From Deinococcus arboris (GTDB lineage Bacteria > Deinococcota > Deinococci > Deinococcales > Deinococcaceae): DNA of 18,569 bases. The notes under the pieces were generated by a model. That model had not been told where the DNA came from. It did no database searches and saw nothing but the letters and a program-made list of their open reading frames with translations. The stretch spans positions 1 through 18,569 of the forward strand of contig NZ_WQLB01000049.1 in NCBI RefSeq assembly GCF_009755355.1. The letters run 5' to 3'. Below are positions 1-9,978 of the stretch, one piece after another. Each line of letters begins with the position of its first letter. Position 1 is the stretch's first letter. A program made the translations under genes and the position numbers.

Positions 1-40
1 AAGGCAGACAGGGGAGGCGGGGCCCCGACCTTTTGCAGCG

Positions 41-46
41 TACCCT
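41..46 (+). promoter_or_regulatory. -10 box TACCCT of a leaderless promoter (lysE-type gene)
   Basis: TACCCT fits TAnnnT and is followed by exactly 6 nt before the ATG at 53, so transcription would begin at or next to the start codon. There is no Shine-Dalgarno sequence in front of the ATG. I see no convincing -35 hexamer. Confidence 0.55.
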
Positions 47-52
47 GACCCT

Positions 53-682
53 ATGCCTGACCTGCCCACGCTGCTGGCGTTCACCGCTGCCTCGCTGGCG
101 CTGCTGCTGGTGCCAGGGCCCAGCGTGCTGTTCATCGTGGCGCGCAGCCTCCACCAGGGACGTCGGGCGGGGCTGGTCTCGGCGCTGGGGGTACAGGTGG
201 GCGGGCTGGTGCATGTGCTGGCCGCCACCCTGGGCGTGTCGGCCCTGGTGCTGTCCTCCGCGCTGCTGTTTTCGGTGCTGAAGTGGGTGGGGGCCATCTA
301 CCTGGTGGTGCTGGGCCTCCGCACCTGGCTGGCGCGCGATCCTGCTCCCGTAGACTGGGGAGCCTCGCCGGCCCAACCGCTGCGGCGGATGTTCACTCAG
401 GGCGCGGTGGTCAATCTCCTGAATCCCAAAACGGCGCTGTTCTTTCTGGCCTTTCTGCCCCAGTTCGTGCGGCCTGACCAGGGGCCCGTCTGGGCGCAGA
501 CGCTGCTGCTGGGCGGCTTGTTTCTGGTGCTGGCGACCCTCAGTGACTCGGCGTATGCGCTGCTGGCCGGCAGTGTGGGGCGCCGGTTGCAGGGCGCCCT
601 GGCTACCCGCTGGCAGCGCTACCTCACCGGAGGCGTATTTATTGCGCTGGGCCTCGGCACGGCGTCGGTGCAGCGCGCCTAG
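53..682 (+). CDS. LysE/RhtB-family amino acid exporter
   Basis: A 209-residue inner-membrane protein, the usual length for LysE/RhtB exporters, which extrude amino acids or derivatives using the proton gradient. The N-terminal part has the family features: a first hydrophobic helix (about residues 7-30) holding the VPGPS motif near residue 22, then HQGRRAGLVSALGVQ, and a middle block with LNPKTALFFLAFLPQF near residues 123-138, which is highly typical. About six membrane segments can be read. The ATG at 53 was chosen because TACCCT stands 6 nt upstream, the leaderless pattern used elsewhere in this window. The gene runs tail to tail into ttcA with only 4 nt between the stop codons. The substrate cannot be told from sequence. 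Confidence 0.88.
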   Translation: MPDLPTLLAFTAASLALLLVPGPSVLFIVARSLHQGRRAGLVSALGVQVGGLVHVLAATLGVSALVLSSALLFSVLKWVGAIYLVVLGLRTWLARDPAPVDWGASPAQPLRRMFTQGAVVNLLNPKTALFFLAFLPQFVRPDQGPVWAQTLLLGGLFLVLATLSDSAYALLAGSVGRRLQGALATRWQRYLTGGVFIALGLGTASVQRA

Positions 683-686
683 CCCC

Positions 687-1574
687 CTACCCCAGCATCT
701 GCATCTCGCTCAGGCCGTTTAAAAACTCCCGCTCGGGGTAGGTGTCCGGGTCAAAGCCCCTGTCACCCTCGGCGGGCGTCACAGACAGCGAAGCAAAGTC
801 AAACAGGTCGCGGTCCAGCAGGTGGCTGGGGGTCACGCGGGTCAGGGCGCGCAGAATGTTGTTCAGGCGGCCCGGATGCTCGTGCTCCCAGCCTTCGAGC
901 ATCTCGCCCACCACCTGGCGCTGGAGGTTGGCCTGACTGCCGCACAGGTTGCACGGAATAATCGGAAACTGCCGCGCCTGGGCGTAGCGGACGATGTCCT
1001 GCTCGGCTATGTACGCCAGCGGCCGGATAACCACGTTGGTCCCGTCGTCGCTTTGCAGTTTGGGCGGCATGGCCTTGAGGCGCGCGCCGAAAAACAGGTT
1101 CATAAAGAGCGTCTCTAGGATGTCGTCGCGGTGGTGGCCCAGCGCAATTTTGGTCGCGCCAATCGCCCGCGCGTGGCCGTACAGGATGCCCCGGCGCAGG
1201 CGGCTGCACAGCGCGCAGGTGGTCTTGCCTTCCGGCGTCTTTTCCTTGACCACGCTGTAGGTGTCCTGGGTCAGCAGGTCGTGCCGCACCCCCAAGTCTG
1301 TGAGGTAACGGGGCAGCACGTCTTTGGGAAAGCCCGGCTGCCCCTGGTCCAGGTTCACAGCCACGAGTTCAAACTTCACTGGGGCCTTCTTTTGCAGGTG
1401 CAGCAGCACGTCCAGCAGCGTGTAGCTGTCTTTGCCGCCCGACAGGCAGACCATGACCCGGTCGCCGTCTTCGATCATGCGGTAGTCGCCAATGGCCTGG
1501 CCCACCCCCCGGACAATCGGGGCAAACAGGCGGGTGGTGTCGGGGGCGGTGGGGGAGGAGGCAGGGTAGGTCAT
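687..1574 (-). CDS. ttcA: tRNA 2-thiocytidine(32) synthetase TtcA
   Basis: A 295-residue cytoplasmic enzyme that activates C32 of certain tRNAs with ATP and replaces the oxygen with sulfur, using an Fe-S cluster. The PP-loop SGGKDS lies at residues 45-50. The cluster cysteines are visible as CALC (C120, C123) and CNLC (C208, C211), and [14 protein letters not shown] is the conserved core that separates TtcA from plain N-type ATPases. Length is normal for the family. The ATG at 1574 is preceded by a possible -10, TACCAT, 14 nt upstream, giving a very short leader. It diverges from the penicillin-binding protein gene and converges on the exporter gene. The neighbouring IscA-type carrier at 11983 could supply its cluster, but that is inference. 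Confidence 0.93.
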   Translation of the reverse strand: MTYPASSPTAPDTTRLFAPIVRGVGQAIGDYRMIEDGDRVMVCLSGGKDSYTLLDVLLHLQKKAPVKFELVAVNLDQGQPGFPKDVLPRYLTDLGVRHDLLTQDTYSVVKEKTPEGKTTCALCSRLRRGILYGHARAIGATKIALGHHRDDILETLFMNLFFGARLKAMPPKLQSDDGTNVVIRPLAYIAEQDIVRYAQARQFPIIPCNLCGSQANLQRQVVGEMLEGWEHEHPGRLNNILRALTRVTPSHLLDRDLFDFASLSVTPAEGDRGFDPDTYPEREFLNGLSEMQMLG

Positions 1575-1588
1575 GGGGCGCGGGGCCT

Positions 1589-1594
1589 ATGGTA
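1589..1594 (-). promoter_or_regulatory. possible -10 box TACCAT upstream of ttcA
   Basis: TACCAT on the minus strand ends 14 nt before the ttcA ATG. This would give a leader of a few nucleotides rather than a fully leaderless mRNA. It is weaker evidence than at the other starts in this window. Confidence 0.35.
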
Positions 1595-1780
1595 CGCGCT
1601 GGCTGGCCCGCCAAGTGTTCCCTGACGGGGACGCTCATGCTTTGGGGGGATGAGCCCGCAGGGGGCCGCGTGGCAAACTGCGCCGCATGACGGCTCTGCG
1701 CCCAGTCGCCCTGCCCGCCGCAGCCTCGCCGCGCGCCCCCCACCGTGACGCCCGCCTCTGCGGCCGCCTCACTGGCCCGC

Positions 1781-1786
1781 TACAGT
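1781..1786 (+). promoter_or_regulatory. -10 box TACAGT of a leaderless promoter (penicillin-binding protein gene)
   Basis: TACAGT is followed by 7 nt (GACCCGG) and then the ATG at 1794. It overlaps the possible upstream GTG at 1785, which argues that GTG is not the start. Confidence 0.55.
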
Positions 1787-1793
1787 GACCCGG

Positions 1794-4214
<2,421 letters not shown>

Positions 4215-4258
4215 TGGGAGAGCCTTTGACCGCTGTAGCTCAGTGGGTTTGAGGAAGA

Positions 4259-4307
4259 CCCTTTAGCATCTGCATCGAGCCAACTGACAAAGCTGCGCGT
4301 TAAAGGG
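4259..4307. other. Intergenic inverted repeat between the PBP gene and the small membrane protein gene
   Basis: The gap 4215-4420 holds no convincing gene. CCCTTTAGC at 4259-4267 pairs with GTTAAAGGG at 4299-4307 over 9 positions with one G-U, enclosing a 31-nt loop. No T-tract follows, so it is a poor terminator. Just upstream, at 4236-4254, a stretch resembles a tRNA D-arm, but no T-arm or acceptor follows. Function unknown; it may be chance. Confidence 0.3.
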
Positions 4308-4408
4308 CATCACCGTCTAAGCCAGCAGGTGGAGTCGGTCAGCATGCCGGTCTCTCTCCCTGCAATGAGGGTCCAGTGGCCTCTGGCCGGTGTTTGCGGC
4401 CCAGCCTC

Positions 4409-4414
4409 TAAACT
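4409..4414 (+). promoter_or_regulatory. -10 box TAAACT of a leaderless promoter (small membrane protein gene)
   Basis: TAAACT stands 6 nt before the ATG at 4421. No Shine-Dalgarno sequence is visible. Confidence 0.5.
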
Positions 4415-4420
4415 GCCTTC

Positions 4421-4657
4421 ATGTCTCTGGGGCTCTGGCTCGTCACCTTGCTGGCCTGCGTGCTGGCGCCCGTCAGTGTGATGGCGCTGGGCCGCCGCCT
4501 GCCCCAGGTGTCGGTCTCAGGGCTGGTAGGTGAGGGGCTCACGGCCGCCTTGCTGGCGGTGCTGCTGCTCAATGACGCCCCTCTGTACGCCCTGCTGCTG
4601 GTCTTTGTCGCAGGCGCAGGGGGCACCGGGCTGGCCCTGGCCCGGCACCTGCGCTAG
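4421..4657 (+). CDS. Small hydrophobic membrane protein, function unknown
   Basis: A 78-residue protein with two to three hydrophobic stretches: about residues 3-22, 38-51 and 56-74, the last being APLYALLLVFVAGAGGTGLALARHL. The size, the layout of the helices and the ending in a Gly-rich helix plus ARHLR vaguely recall MrpF/MnhF antiporter subunits, but the conserved Asp residues of that family are not clear and no other mrp gene is near. I would leave it as unknown. The gene is supported by the TAAACT box 6 nt before its ATG and by GC-rich third codon positions. It lies 21 nt before the EamA transporter gene, which has its own -10 box inside that gap. Confidence 0.65.
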   Translation: MSLGLWLVTLLACVLAPVSVMALGRRLPQVSVSGLVGEGLTAALLAVLLLNDAPLYALLLVFVAGAGGTGLALARHLR

Positions 4658-4665
4658 CAGAACGC

Positions 4666-4671
4666 TACACT
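4666..4671 (+). promoter_or_regulatory. -10 box TACACT of a leaderless promoter (EamA gene)
   Basis: TACACT lies 7 nt before the ATG at 4679, in the short gap after the small membrane protein gene, so the transporter can be expressed on its own. Confidence 0.55.
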
Positions 4672-4678
4672 TCCGCCC

Positions 4679-5587
4679 ATGTCTGCCCGTGCACGCGGCG
4701 CCCTGCTGCTGATTCTCGTGACCTGTCTGTGGGGCAGCACGTTCGCTGTGGTCAAGACCTTGGGCGAGAGCCTGAGCGCCCCGGTTCTGATTGCCTGGCG
4801 CTTTTCGATTGCGGCGCTGGCGCTGTTGCCGCTGCTGCTGTGGCGCCCAGCCCGCGCAGCGCCCCCAGCTGGACTGGGCCGCCCGCTGTGGCGCGATGGG
4901 CTGCTGCTAGGCGCCTGGCTGATTGCCGGCTACGGCACCCAGACGGTGGCGCTGCAAACCACCAGCGCCAACCGAGCCGCGTTTTTTACGGCCCTGAGCG
5001 TGGTGCTGGTGCCGCTGTGGCTGGCCGTGGTCCAGCGCCGCCGCCTGCCGCTAACCCTGTGGGCGGCGCTGCCGCTGGCTGTGGCGGGCCTGGCCCTGCT
5101 GTCGTGGGAAGGCGGCGCGCTGGTGGTGGGCGACGCCTGGGCACTGGCCTGCGCCGTGACCTACGCCGGGTTTATCGTGGCGCTGGAAGGCACGGCGCAC
5201 CGGCACGCCGCGCTGCCCTTTACCGCCGTGCAGGTGCTGAGTGTCACCGGGCTGGCGTGGCTCTGGGCGCTGCTGGCCAGCCCTGGTGAACTGTGGCCGC
5301 CCGCCTCTGCCTGGGGGCCGCTGCTCTACCTGGGCGTGGCCGCGACGGCTGTAACCACCCTGCTGCAAACCGTGGGCCAGCGCCACGTCAGCGCCGCCGA
5401 GGCCAGCCTGATCTACGCCCTGGAACCTGTGACCGCCAGTGCTTTCAGCTATGTGCTGCTGCGTGAACAGATCGGCGCGCGCGGCGCGCTGGGCGGCGCT
5501 TTCGTGGTGGTCGCAACGGTCCTGAGCCAGCGCGCGGCAGCCAGCCCTCATCCCGAAACGCCTGCTGTGCAAGCCGAGAACTCGTAG
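4679..5587 (+). CDS. EamA/DMT-superfamily transporter
   Basis: A 302-residue integral membrane protein of the drug/metabolite transporter superfamily, with two tandem EamA repeats of five helices each. The start carries the family signature: [39 protein letters not shown], with the WGS motif near residue 19 and a conserved Arg in the second helix. The second repeat ends with [24 protein letters not shown], the classical EamA helix with the EP motif. Such proteins export amino acids or other small metabolites, and the substrate cannot be predicted. The ATG is fixed by TACACT 7 nt upstream. The last ten or so residues form a short hydrophilic tail. Downstream, 5588-5799 contains only the terminator of the opposite gene. 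Confidence 0.9.
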   Translation: MSARARGALLLILVTCLWGSTFAVVKTLGESLSAPVLIAWRFSIAALALLPLLLWRPARAAPPAGLGRPLWRDGLLLGAWLIAGYGTQTVALQTTSANRAAFFTALSVVLVPLWLAVVQRRRLPLTLWAALPLAVAGLALLSWEGGALVVGDAWALACAVTYAGFIVALEGTAHRHAALPFTAVQVLSVTGLAWLWALLASPGELWPPASAWGPLLYLGVAATAVTTLLQTVGQRHVSAAEASLIYALEPVTASAFSYVLLREQIGARGALGGAFVVVATVLSQRAAASPHPETPAVQAENS

Positions 5588-5762
5588 CAGCCTTTAGGCA
5601 GGGGAGGTCTTTTAGCCTCTTCAAAGGGAGTTGGTGGCCCTTTTCCTGACGGAACGGTGGATCGCTCTGGACAGCAAACTTACGCGGTTAAAAGAGTGGG
5701 CTGTGCGTGAAATAGAGCACCGCTGTCAATCCTCCTGGTCAGCTCGCCGCAAAAGTGAAAGA

Positions 5763-5783
5763 GGGCCGGACACTTTCCGGCCC
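5763..5783 (-). terminator. Intrinsic terminator of the CvpA-like gene
   Basis: GGGCCGGA (5763-5770) pairs perfectly with TCCGGCCC (5776-5783) around a 5-nt loop. Read on the minus strand it starts about 17 nt after the stop at 5800 and is followed by a T-rich stretch (CTCTTTCACTTTT). On the plus strand there is no T-tract. Confidence 0.7.
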
Positions 5784-5799
5784 GCCTTGATTGGGTTCC

Positions 5800-6282
5800 T
5801 TATCTCGCCCGTGCCTGGTCGGGCATCAGCAGGGTTTTCAGGGCGGGGCTGCCGCCCCAGACGCTACGCAGGCCATTTTGGACCGCCGAGCCACTGACGG
5901 CGCGGTAAAGCACTGGCGGCAGGCTGGGGGACGGGTAGACGCCCCGCTTGCCCTCGGTGCCCACCTTCACGTCTAGAGGAAAGCCCAGCGCCAGCGTCGA
6001 AATCAGCACGCCGCCCAGCACAAACCCGCCCACGGCCCCGGCCCCCAGGTGCCAGGGGTTTTCCAGCGGCATGGGGACCAGGCGCAGAATCACGGTGGCA
6101 ATCCCCACACCCAGCGCGGCGCTGAGGAGTGCCGCCAGCGGACCCCCCACCAGTGCATTGGCCAGGAAGGCGGCGGCCAGGCCCCCAACCCCCCAGGCCA
6201 GGCCCGCCAAACCGCGCCGCGCCCCCAGGGCAGTGATTACGGCCCACAAGGTCACCAGCAGCGCATCGAACCAGGTCATCAC
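5800..6282 (-). CDS. CvpA-like small membrane protein
   Basis: A 160-residue protein. It opens with MMTWFDALLVTLWAVITALGARRGL, where an early Asp, a hydrophobic helix and GxRRGL match the start of CvpA-family proteins. Four hydrophobic segments follow (about residues 6-20, 26-43, 48-68 and 80-103). The C-terminal third is hydrophilic with VSGSAVQNGLRSVWGG. CvpA proteins are linked to envelope homeostasis or colicin V production in other bacteria, but the role here is unknown. The GTG at 6282 is given as start because TACACT is 7 nt upstream; the ATG at 6279 is the next codon and equally possible. It has its own terminator and diverges from the response regulator gene. Confidence 0.65.
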   Translation of the reverse strand: MMTWFDALLVTLWAVITALGARRGLAGLAWGVGGLAAAFLANALVGGPLAALLSAALGVGIATVILRLVPMPLENPWHLGAGAVGGFVLGGVLISTLALGFPLDVKVGTEGKRGVYPSPSLPPVLYRAVSGSAVQNGLRSVWGGSPALKTLLMPDQARAR

Positions 6283-6289
6283 GTTCCGC

Positions 6290-6295
6290 AGTGTA
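6290..6295 (-). promoter_or_regulatory. -10 box TACACT of a leaderless promoter (CvpA-like gene)
   Basis: On the minus strand TACACT is followed by 7 nt (GCGGAAC) and then GTG-ATG. This spacing matches the other leaderless starts and favours the GTG at 6282. Confidence 0.5.
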
Positions 6296-6500
6296 CTGGG
6301 GCGCGCTTACAAAAACCTGCTGCGGCGGCCTCAGGTGGGACAGAGGAGAAGGGCCAATAGGCTTTGAGTGCTGCCTGCAGGAGCAGTGGGGCTGGTGACG
6401 GCAAGAAGGCCGATCAGTAGGTCGTCGCCTGGCCCCGAAGTGGACAGAGCCCCGTCTGACTTCCCAGGCAGCCGTCCCAATGTGCGCGGCGGCGCTGCCC

Positions 6501-6506
6501 TACACT
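6501..6506 (+). promoter_or_regulatory. -10 box TACACT of a leaderless promoter (response regulator operon)
   Basis: TACACT stands 6 nt before the ATG at 6513. The divergent gap 6283-6512 (230 nt) holds this box and the opposite TACACT of the CvpA-like gene; I see nothing else firm in it. Confidence 0.55.
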
Positions 6507-6512
6507 GGGGCC

Positions 6513-7157
6513 ATGATTCGCGTTTTGCTGGTGGATGACCACGCGCTGTTTCGGCAGGGCCTTCGCAGCCTGCTGGAATCCGAAGGCATGCGGGTCATCG
6601 GAGAGGCGGCCAACGGCCGGGAAGCGATTCGGTACGCGGCCGATACCCACCCGGACGTGATTCTCATGGACATCCAGATGCCCGAGCTGGACGGCGTCAA
6701 GGCCACCCAGAGCATCCTGGAAATCGACCCGAATTCGCGGGTCATCATGATCACCATGTACCGTCAGGACCGCTACGTCTTTGAAGCGGTGAAGGCCGGA
6801 GCCCGCGGCTATGTCCTGAAAGACGCTGACGCCACCACCCTGCTGGACGTGATTAAGCGGGTAGCGGCGGGTGAAGCGCTGCTGGACGCCGATATGGCCC
6901 AGAACGTGCTGGACGATTTCCGCGATAAGCGCGAGGAACTGCCCAGCGAGAAGCACGCCGACCTCAACGAACGCGAAACTATGATTCTCAAGCTGCTGGC
7001 CCAGGGCTTTTCCAACCAGGACATCGCCCTGCGGCTGGATATCAGCGAGAAGACCGTGCGCAACCGCCTCTCTGAAATTTTTACCAAATTGCAGCTGAAC
7101 AACCGCACCCAGGCGGCGCTGTACGCCATCCGTGAGGGCATCGCCAACCTTGACTAG
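6513..7157 (+). CDS. NarL/FixJ-family response regulator
   Basis: A 214-residue two-component response regulator. The receiver domain (residues 1 to about 118) has the acidic pair D8-D9, the phospho-acceptor D53 in [12 protein letters not shown], a conserved Thr in VIMITMY and a Lys in YVLKDAD. A charged linker leads to a LuxR-type helix-turn-helix starting at [43 protein letters not shown], which binds DNA when the receiver is phosphorylated. All key residues are present. The start at 6513 was chosen over a start 11 codons upstream because it places [10 protein letters not shown] at the N-terminus and follows TACACT by 6 nt. No histidine kinase gene is in the window, so its partner lies elsewhere. 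It is the first gene of a tight unit with the next two. Confidence 0.93.
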   Translation: MIRVLLVDDHALFRQGLRSLLESEGMRVIGEAANGREAIRYAADTHPDVILMDIQMPELDGVKATQSILEIDPNSRVIMITMYRQDRYVFEAVKAGARGYVLKDADATTLLDVIKRVAAGEALLDADMAQNVLDDFRDKREELPSEKHADLNERETMILKLLAQGFSNQDIALRLDISEKTVRNRLSEIFTKLQLNNRTQAALYAIREGIANLD

Positions 7158-7401
7158 AAACCGTCACGTTCGCCTGCCGGCCCCGCGCACGCCCGTGGCC
7201 TTTCAGGCGGGCTGCGGGCGGCAGTGGAGCCTGCCCAGCGCCGAAGCGGACCTGGCCTACACCGAGCAGGCATTTCCCGAGTGCCCTGGCTGTACCCACC
7301 GCGTCGAGCCCGAGGGCGGGCCGCCTTTTTGCACCCTGCGCCCAGTCGGCACTGCGCACCCCTTCGCGGCGCTGGCCGGCCTGGTTCTGCCCGACGAATG
7401 A
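7150..7401 (+). CDS. Small cysteine-containing protein, possibly metal-binding
   Basis: An 83-residue protein of unknown function, counted from a TTG at 7150 that overlaps the last codons of the response regulator gene; GAGGG at 7134-7138 could be its ribosome binding site. An in-frame GTG at 7132 is an alternative start. It has four cysteines, C22, C45, C48 and C61, with C45-P-G-C48 forming a CxxC and all four spread over about 40 residues, as in small zinc or Fe-S sites. No membrane segment or signal peptide is seen. Its TGA overlaps the ATG of the next gene (ATGA), which is good evidence that it is translated and coupled to it. I do not recognise the family. Confidence 0.65.
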   Translation: MTRNRHVRLPAPRTPVAFQAGCGRQWSLPSAEADLAYTEQAFPECPGCTHRVEPEGGPPFCTLRPVGTAHPFAALAGLVLPDE

Positions 7402-8252
7402 CCGCTGATCTGGTCACCGCCTTTCGCACCCGGCTGACTGAGGCCGGTTTTAAAGGTGAGGTGGGGCTGCGCGTCTGCACACTGGACGGCACCGAACTGG
7501 CCGCGTGGCAGGCCGGGCTGGTGTTTCCGGCCGCCAGTACCATCAAGGTGCCGCTGCTGATCCTGGCCCTTCAGGAGGCGCAGGCCGGCCGGCTGGATCT
7601 GGCGGCGCGGGTGACACTCAGGGCCGCCGATCAGGTGCCGGGCGCAGGCGTGCTGCATGAGCTGGCACCTGGCCTGGCCCTAACCTGGCAGGATGTTCTG
7701 ACCCTGATGACTGTGGTCAGCGACAACACGGCGACCAATCTGGTGATCGAGCGGCTGGGGCTTGAATGGGTTGGCGCCCAGCTGCCTCTCCTCGGCTTCC
7801 CAGGCACCCGTCTGGTCGGGAAGTTGCAGGTGCCCCCCGAACAGCGCACCCCCGCCCAGCAGCGCGGCGAGCGCAATGTCACGACCGCCCACGACCAGAC
7901 CGAGGGGCTGCGCGCCCTGGTGGCCGGTGAGCGGCTGGACGCGGCGCATACCGCCCTGGCGCTGGACATTCTGGGCCGGCAGCAACTGCTCGACATTCTG
8001 GGGCGTCGTGTCCCCTGCAGCCCAGACGGTGAACGGCTGTACCGGGTGGCCAGCAAGAGTGGCGAGCTGAACGGCGTGCACCACGATGTCGGGGTGCTGT
8101 TCACGCCGCGTCCCTTGCTGGTGGCGCTGCTGTCGCAGGGCGGCACCGACCCGCGCGAACACCCAGAAAACCGCGACGTGGTTGCCTTGGCCGATGCGCT
8201 CTGGCCGCTCCTGGCCATGCTAGGCGAGGTGCCCGTTTCAGGGGACATTTAA
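7398..8252 (+). CDS. Class A beta-lactamase-fold serine hydrolase
   Basis: A 284-residue protein with the active-site motifs of the penicillin-recognising enzymes: S47-T-I-K50 in [17 protein letters not shown]108-D-N110 in [20 protein letters not shown], and K220-S-G222. The order and spacing are those of class A beta-lactamases. However, the region between SDN and the TTA block (about residues 130-165) has no ExxLN motif, so the Glu that deacylates penicillin in true class A enzymes is not visible. There is no signal peptide at the ATG at 7398, and the in-frame upstream codons are not hydrophobic either. It may therefore be a cytoplasmic hydrolase or peptidase rather than a resistance enzyme. 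The ATG overlaps the TGA of the preceding gene. Confidence 0.85.
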   Translation: MTADLVTAFRTRLTEAGFKGEVGLRVCTLDGTELAAWQAGLVFPAASTIKVPLLILALQEAQAGRLDLAARVTLRAADQVPGAGVLHELAPGLALTWQDVLTLMTVVSDNTATNLVIERLGLEWVGAQLPLLGFPGTRLVGKLQVPPEQRTPAQQRGERNVTTAHDQTEGLRALVAGERLDAAHTALALDILGRQQLLDILGRRVPCSPDGERLYRVASKSGELNGVHHDVGVLFTPRPLLVALLSQGGTDPREHPENRDVVALADALWPLLAMLGEVPVSGDI

Positions 8253-8334
8253 CCGCTCGGTCAGGCGCATGATGCAAGGTGCCAGAAGCCTGCTTCCAGC
8301 TCAAAGAAGCGCGGCTGGGCGCGTGTTCGGCGCG

Positions 8335-8343
8335 TGGTATGCT
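8335..8343 (+). promoter_or_regulatory. Extended -10 promoter of the cytochrome bc operon
   Basis: TGG-TATGCT is an extended -10 box about 88 nt before the GTG at 8431. No good -35 is visible. Unlike most starts in this window, this operon has a real leader and a strong Shine-Dalgarno sequence. Confidence 0.45.
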
Positions 8344-8415
8344 GACCCGCATTAGGCCACCTGAATGCAGGACTTTTCGCCGCCCGGCGGCTGGAAAGCA
8401 CAGGCCACTTCACGC

Positions 8416-8428
8416 TGAGGGAGAGGGA
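8416..8428 (+). promoter_or_regulatory. Strong ribosome binding site deciding the GTG start of the cytochrome c gene
   Basis: A purine-rich run, GAGGGAGAGGG (about 8418-8428), ends 2 nt before the GTG at 8431, and its first GAGG is within usual distance. It supports GTG as the start. Confidence 0.6.
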
Positions 8429-8430
8429 AC

Positions 8431-9285
<855 letters not shown>

Positions 9286-9300
9286 GCAGGAGAGACTGAT

Positions 9301-9978
9301 ATGACGCGTTATAAGAAGCAAGACCCGGAATTGACTCGCCGCAAGTTCATCAACGCGGCCATGGGCGGCGCGGCGGCGGTGGGCACCATCAGCCTGGTCA
9401 GCGCGCTGGGCAGTGCCAAGCCAGCCCTCCGTCTTACGGCAGACAAAGCGCCACCTCGAAAGGGTGACGTCTTGGTACACGCTGAAGCCGCTAAGGAAGG
9501 GCAGCCCATTCGCCCCTCGGAAGTCACTGAGCGCGGCGTTCCAGCCTGGCCTATGTCTGCCGATGGGGTCATTCGCAAAGGCGAACCCAATAACCAGCTT
9601 GCGGTTTACCGTTTTGAGAGAAGCCGTTTTCAAGAGCCTGCAGAGCAGGAACCGCGTGTGGTTCTGAAACTGGACGGCATTACTGCAGACGGCGTCATCG
9701 CTTATTCCAATAAGTGCACCCATGCGGGTTGCCCTGTGCCTAACGACGAAAAAGACCTCAGCAAGTTGTTCTGTGGGTGTCACTCTGGCCAATATGACCT
9801 TCTACAAGGTTGTAAGAAGATAGGCGGTCCGCCTCCGCGTTCTATGCCACAGTTACCTATCACGCTTGAAAATGACCGTTTGGTCGTGACTGAAACGTTT
9901 GTCACCGCTCCCTTTGGGTTTCTCAACGAGCAGGATTGGGAGACATACCTTCAACAGGTAGAGGAGATTCTCGGATGA
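9301..9978 (+). CDS. Rieske [2Fe-2S] protein of the cytochrome bc complex
   Basis: A 225-residue subunit that takes an electron from menaquinol through its [2Fe-2S] cluster. Cluster ligands are C139 and H141 in CTHAGC and C158 and H161 in CGCH; C144 and C160 would form the stabilising disulfide. The Pro loop is GGPPPRSMP at 175-183. The N-terminus has R13-R14-K-F followed by a helix (about 18-37), a Tat-type uncleaved anchor. The residues after H161 are SGQYD where GSxYD is usual. A ribosome binding site (AGGAGAG) precedes the ATG by several nt. Hand counting over 9721-9960 gives about 50% GC against about 60% or more in its neighbours, with many codons ending in A or T. The ATG of the cytochrome b gene overlaps its TGA. 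Confidence 0.95.
   Translation: MTRYKKQDPELTRRKFINAAMGGAAAVGTISLVSALGSAKPALRLTADKAPPRKGDVLVHAEAAKEGQPIRPSEVTERGVPAWPMSADGVIRKGEPNNQLAVYRFERSRFQEPAEQEPRVVLKLDGITADGVIAYSNKCTHAGCPVPNDEKDLSKLFCGCHSGQYDLLQGCKKIGGPPPRSMPQLPITLENDRLVVTETFVTAPFGFLNEQDWETYLQQVEEILG

Noticed and set aside
1687..1788. A 33-codon open frame starting ATG-ACG upstream of the PBP gene
   Set aside because: It has no TAnnnT box or Shine-Dalgarno sequence, its composition is Arg/Pro/Ala-rich as expected by chance, and it ends within the PBP promoter.
4231..4310. Possible tRNA gene beginning near the D-arm-like stretch
   Set aside because: There is no GTTCGA-like T-arm, no pairing acceptor stem and no plausible anticodon arm at the right distance.
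5631..5897. An 88-codon plus-strand frame between the EamA and CvpA-like genes
   Set aside because: It crosses the terminator hairpin and the end of the opposite gene, has no start signals and no protein-like pattern.
7224..7397. N-terminal extension of the serine hydrolase starting at 7224
   Set aside because: It overlaps the Cys protein in another frame and reads as an Arg/Pro-rich sequence unlike a signal peptide; the ATG at 7398 has the ATGA overlap.
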